This document shows, in pieces, positions 61,064 to 64,000 of a stretch of DNA of 64,000 bases. Positions within the stretch are counted from its first letter, which is position 1. The number at the start of each line of letters is the position of its first letter. The stretch lies in NCBI GenBank assembly GCA_050246595.1, contig JBFWVT010000023.1, positions 1-64,000 on the forward strand, written 5' to 3'. A program made the translations under genes and the position numbers. A model generated the notes under the pieces. It did no database searches and was not told where the DNA came from. It worked only from the letters and a program-made list of their open reading frames with translations. Source of the stretch: DATARH01 sp050246595. Its GTDB lineage: Bacteria; Pseudomonadota; Alphaproteobacteria; ATCC43930; CGMCC-115725.

Positions 61064-62497
61064 ATGCCCAGCACCCGCGTCGAAGATTTCCGGCTGCAAG
61101 ACTGGCTGCCCTATTGGCTCGGCGCCGACGACCTGATCGCCGGTCTCGCCGCGCTGGCGATGCTGGTCGCCGCAATCGCGGTATGGCAGGCGCTGCGCGG
61201 ACCCAATGCGTTCGAACGCCGCTTTGCCGCGATCGCGGCAACGCGGCAGGGGTTGCGTCAGGCAGCCCTCAACACGCGCTCGTCCCGCCCGCGCCCGACC
61301 CCGGCGACCATGATGAGCGCGGTCGTGATCCGGTTCAACCTGCTGCGGTCGCGGCACGCGCAGCATGCGCGCCTGCTGCTGGCGCGGGCCGGGATACGGT
61401 CGAACGAGGCGGTGGTCCGCTATCTGTTTGCGCGGCTGTCGATGCCGTTCGTGTTCGGCCTCGCGGTTGTGGCCGACGGGGCGGGACCGCAATTGCTGCC
61501 GATACCGGAACATCTGCGCCTGCTCGCCGCGCTCGGCGGCGCCGTGCTCGGGTTCTATGCGCCGGATACATTTCTCAAGAACCGGGTCCAGAAACGCTCG
61601 CACCAGATCGAGCTTGGTCTGCCGGACGCGCTCGACCTGCTGGTCATCTGCGCCGAAGCGGGGCTCAGCCTCGATGCGGCGCTGGTCCGGGTGTCGCGTG
61701 AGCTTGAGATGACCTGGCCGGAGCTGAGCGAGGAATTCGCGATCACCGCGGCCGAGTTGACCTATCTGCCCGACCGCGGCGCCGCGTTCGAAAATCTGAA
61801 CGCGCGGACCGACATGGCGTCGATCCGCGGCGTCGTCAACACGCTGTTGCAGACCGCGAAATTCGGCACGCCGCTGGCCCAGTCGCTGCGCGTACTGGCG
61901 GCGGAGTTCCGCGACGCGCGGATGACGCGCGCCGAGGAGAAGGCGGCGAAGCTGCCGGCGATGCTGACCGTGCCGATGATCGTGTTCATCCTGCCGACCC
62001 TGTTCATCGTCGTCCTCGGCCCGGCGATCCTCAACATTCTCGACACGTTTTCGGGTCGGCCGCAGAAAAAGCCGACCGAGGTCACAAAGACCGTGCGGCC
62101 GGGGCGGTCGCCGCAACCGGTGGCGACGACGGTCGTCGTCGAGTACGCGCCGTCCAAGCCGGTCAAGACCACCGAGAAGCTGCCGCCGCCGGAAGCCACG
62201 CTCGTGCCGGTGCGGGTCTCGGTGCGCGCCGGCGATCTCGTCACGGTCGATGCCGATGCCCGCGCGCTGCGCGACGGCTCACGGCACCGGGTCGCCCTGG
62301 TGCCGGCCGGGACGCTCGACGACGCGGCGGAGGCGCTGCGCGACGGCGTGCCGATTGCGCCGGACCGGGTTCGCGTGTCGCTGCCCGCTTCCTCCCCCGG
62401 ACCGAACGAGGTGCGGCTCTATTACGTGCCGCCCGCCGGTTCGGACCCGCAGGTCGGGGCACGCGCCGCCGTTGTGGTCACAAGCGGGGACGGCTGA
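61064..62497 (+). CDS. tadC: Tad inner-membrane platform protein TadC with a C-terminal extension
   Basis: 477 residues. Residues 1-332 are TadC-like: two N-terminal helices, LGFYAPDTFLKNRVQKR, LPDALDLLVICAEAGLSLDAALVRVSRE, and paired helices near 305-330 (PMIVFILPTLFIVVLGPAIL). The last 145 residues are extra: a Lys/Pro/Val linker then a segment with alternating strands, VRVSVRAGDLVTVDAD, HRVALVPAGTLDDAA and NEVRLYYVPPAGSDPQ, suggesting a beta-sandwich domain. No tadD follows. The extension has no known function. Confidence 0.9.
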   Translation: MPSTRVEDFRLQDWLPYWLGADDLIAGLAALAMLVAAIAVWQALRGPNAFERRFAAIAATRQGLRQAALNTRSSRPRPTPATMMSAVVIRFNLLRSRHAQHARLLLARAGIRSNEAVVRYLFARLSMPFVFGLAVVADGAGPQLLPIPEHLRLLAALGGAVLGFYAPDTFLKNRVQKRSHQIELGLPDALDLLVICAEAGLSLDAALVRVSRELEMTWPELSEEFAITAAELTYLPDRGAAFENLNARTDMASIRGVVNTLLQTAKFGTPLAQSLRVLAAEFRDARMTRAEEKAAKLPAMLTVPMIVFILPTLFIVVLGPAILNILDTFSGRPQKKPTEVTKTVRPGRSPQPVATTVVVEYAPSKPVKTTEKLPPPEATLVPVRVSVRAGDLVTVDADARALRDGSRHRVALVPAGTLDDAAEALRDGVPIAPDRVRVSLPASSPGPNEVRLYYVPPAGSDPQVGARAAVVVTSGDG

Positions 62498-62536
62498 GAC
62501 GGAGAGCGAAGGGGCGAGGGACTTGACGGCGGCCTC

Positions 62537-63874
62537 CTACGCCGCGCCGACAGCCGCGCGAGGCGTCGCCGGGGCGGCGATGCGCGGCAGACCGAAATGG
62601 TCGCGCAATGTCGTGCCTTCATAGTCCCGGCGGAACAGACCGCGGCGCTGTAGTTCCGGCACGACCAGATCGACAAAATCATCGAACGCGCCGGGGAAAT
62701 ACGGCGGCAGCACGTTGTAGCCGTCGGCCGCGCCTTCGACGAACCACTCTTCGAGCGTGTCGGCGATCGTTTGCGGCGTGCCGCACAAGACCCAGTGGCC
62801 GCGCGCCGCCGCGGTCAGGTTATAAAGGTCGCGCAGGGTCATGTTCTCGCGCCTGGCCCGCTCGTAGAGCACATTGGTGAAGGTGCGGCCGCCCGCGAAA
62901 TCGCCGGGAGGGGGCGGCACCGGCCCGTCGAGCGGGTGGCCGGATACGTCGTAGCCGATGCGGCTGGCGACCAGCACGGCGGCGTTGGTTGGGGTCAGCC
63001 AGCTTTGCAGTTTGGCCAGCTTGTCGCGCGCTTCCTGCGTTGTGCGGCCGATGATCGGCATCATGCCGGGCAAGACGGCGATCTCGTCGGGCGCGCGGCC
63101 GTATTTCGCCATCCGGCCCTTGAGGTCGGCATAGGCCTTTTTGGCCGGTTCCAGCTCCTGCACGACCGAGAACACGACATCCGCCGTGCGCGCCGCCAGT
63201 TCGAGACCGGACGGCGAACCGCCGGCCTGGATGATGACCGGTTGCCCCTGCGGACAGCGCGCCATGTTCACGGGGCCCGCGACCTGGAAAAACCGGCCCC
63301 GGTGGTTCAGCGGGCGCACCTTGTCCGGATCGATGTAGCGGCCGGTCTGCTTATCGGCGACAACAGCGCCGTCCTCCCAGCAATCCCACAGACCCTTGAC
63401 GACATCGACAAACTCGTTGGCGCGCTCGTAGCGCAATTCGTGTTCGAGATGCTCGTCGCGGCCGAAATTCAGCGCGACCTTCGGGTTGGCGGTGGTGACG
63501 ACGTTCCAGGCGGCGCGCCCCTGGCTGATGTGGTCGATCGAGCCAAAGATGCGGGCGACGTTGAACGGCTCCGCGAAACTGGTCGAGACCGTCGCACCGA
63601 GGCCGATATGCGTGGTGCAGGCGGCCAGCGCGGTGATCAGCGTTGTCGGTTCGAAGCGGCACAGAAACGACGGGTGGTCGCCCGGGTTCATCACCATCGA
63701 GTCGGAGATGAACAGCAGATCGAACTTGCCGCGCTCGGCGATGCGGGCGATTTGCTGCATGACCGGGAGCTGCATATGGCTGGTAGCGGCGCCCTCGTAG
63801 CGCCAGCCGGCCGAATGGTTGCCGGTGCCGAGAACAAAAACCCCGAGATGCATCCGCCGCTTTGTCGCACCCAT
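62537..63874 (-). CDS. LLM-class flavin-dependent monooxygenase, NtaA/SnaA/DszA type
   Basis: 445 residues: MHLGVFVLGTGNHSAGW, FDLLFISDSMV and GSIDHISQGRAAWNVVTTANP, then AGGSPSGLELAARTADVVFSVV, the hallmarks of the nitrilotriacetate/dibenzothiophene sulfone monooxygenase branch, which needs FMNH2. Convergent with tadC. Substrate unknown. Confidence 0.9.
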   Translation of the reverse strand: MGATKRRMHLGVFVLGTGNHSAGWRYEGAATSHMQLPVMQQIARIAERGKFDLLFISDSMVMNPGDHPSFLCRFEPTTLITALAACTTHIGLGATVSTSFAEPFNVARIFGSIDHISQGRAAWNVVTTANPKVALNFGRDEHLEHELRYERANEFVDVVKGLWDCWEDGAVVADKQTGRYIDPDKVRPLNHRGRFFQVAGPVNMARCPQGQPVIIQAGGSPSGLELAARTADVVFSVVQELEPAKKAYADLKGRMAKYGRAPDEIAVLPGMMPIIGRTTQEARDKLAKLQSWLTPTNAAVLVASRIGYDVSGHPLDGPVPPPPGDFAGGRTFTNVLYERARRENMTLRDLYNLTAAARGHWVLCGTPQTIADTLEEWFVEGAADGYNVLPPYFPGAFDDFVDLVVPELQRRGLFRRDYEGTTLRDHFGLPRIAAPATPRAAVGAA

Positions 63875-64000
63875 CGCGCCCGTCCTCTGCTATCACCCCG
63901 CCTTGGCAACGTTACCCGCCATCGAATGCCGGCTCAACAGCGGTCGTGATTTGGTAGTGGGTCAGTCTGAATGTAATAGAATGTAATGGATGGACTGTCA
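63875..64000. other. Right edge, no gene seen
   Basis: 126 bases beyond the monooxygenase start. The last 45 bases are AT-richer with two copies of GAATGTAAT; this could be the upstream region of the monooxygenase or the edge of another gene outside the window. Confidence 0.4.

Overview
The window is about 64 kb of GC-rich DNA from an alphaproteobacterial chromosome. This is supported by a DUF4167 protein, a cpaABCDEF-tadBC pilus locus, a short bacterial ProS, fused cyclase/TolB-like/TPR proteins, family 5 solute-binding proteins, CoA-transferases, luciferase-like monooxygenases and the MTTRGVIARS-type palindromic repeat. I cannot place it below class; Hyphomicrobiales-like or Rhodospirillales-like relatives are most plausible. 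I see no prophage, insertion sequence with a transposase, rRNA or CRISPR array. There is one tRNA, tRNA-Thr(TGT).

Layout, left to right. 0-3.5 kb, minus strand: a B12-binding radical SAM protein resembling hopanoid C-2 methylase, then lpxI (lipid A) and ubiA (ubiquinone, running off the left edge). 3.5-6.2 kb: a VOC protein, an SDR and a type III CoA-transferase. 6.5-9.7 kb: a PhyH-type dioxygenase followed after 2 nt by a KpsS-like capsule protein fused to a degenerate SDR domain. 9.7-12.9 kb, minus: SMP-30 protein, alpha/beta hydrolase and LLM oxidoreductase. 13-20.7 kb, minus: housekeeping block proS, lolC, lolD, an unknown gene and dnaE. 21-31.8 kb: isochorismatase-like hydrolase, GH15 with a coupled small gene, enoyl-CoA hydratase, fatty acid hydroxylase-like protein, methyltransferase, gloB, a second MBL hydrolase, a lipoprotein and two PLP enzymes.

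32-35.7 kb is an accessory patch. A cyclase gene is split by a frameshift at a palindromic repeat. A hicAB-like pair, DUF4926 and DUF1902 genes follow, then a haloacetate dehalogenase with the full fluoroacetate dehalogenase catalytic set. 35.8-41.5 kb carries three tandem paralogous ABC solute-binding proteins with no permease or ATPase genes and a second hicBA pair between them. 41.6-51.6 kb is mixed metabolism and stress: an intact cyclase/TPR protein, VOC, DUF4167, lipocalin-like, LLM, flavin reductase, alpha-methylacyl-CoA racemase-like, MmgE/PrpD, msrA, a UPF0178 protein and a GlsB/YeaQ protein.

53.4-62.5 kb is a compact tight-adherence (Tad/Flp pilus) operon: prepilin peptidase, CpaB, the secretin CpaC, CpaD, CpaE, the ATPase CpaF, TadB and TadC. 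The genes overlap or nearly abut. No Flp pilin gene lies beside it, and TadC has an unusual extension of about 145 residues. A DszA/NtaA-type monooxygenase closes the window.

Short GC-rich palindromes recur between genes. Several supply start codons or extend reading frames into repeat sequence (ubiA, lpxI, the split cyclase).
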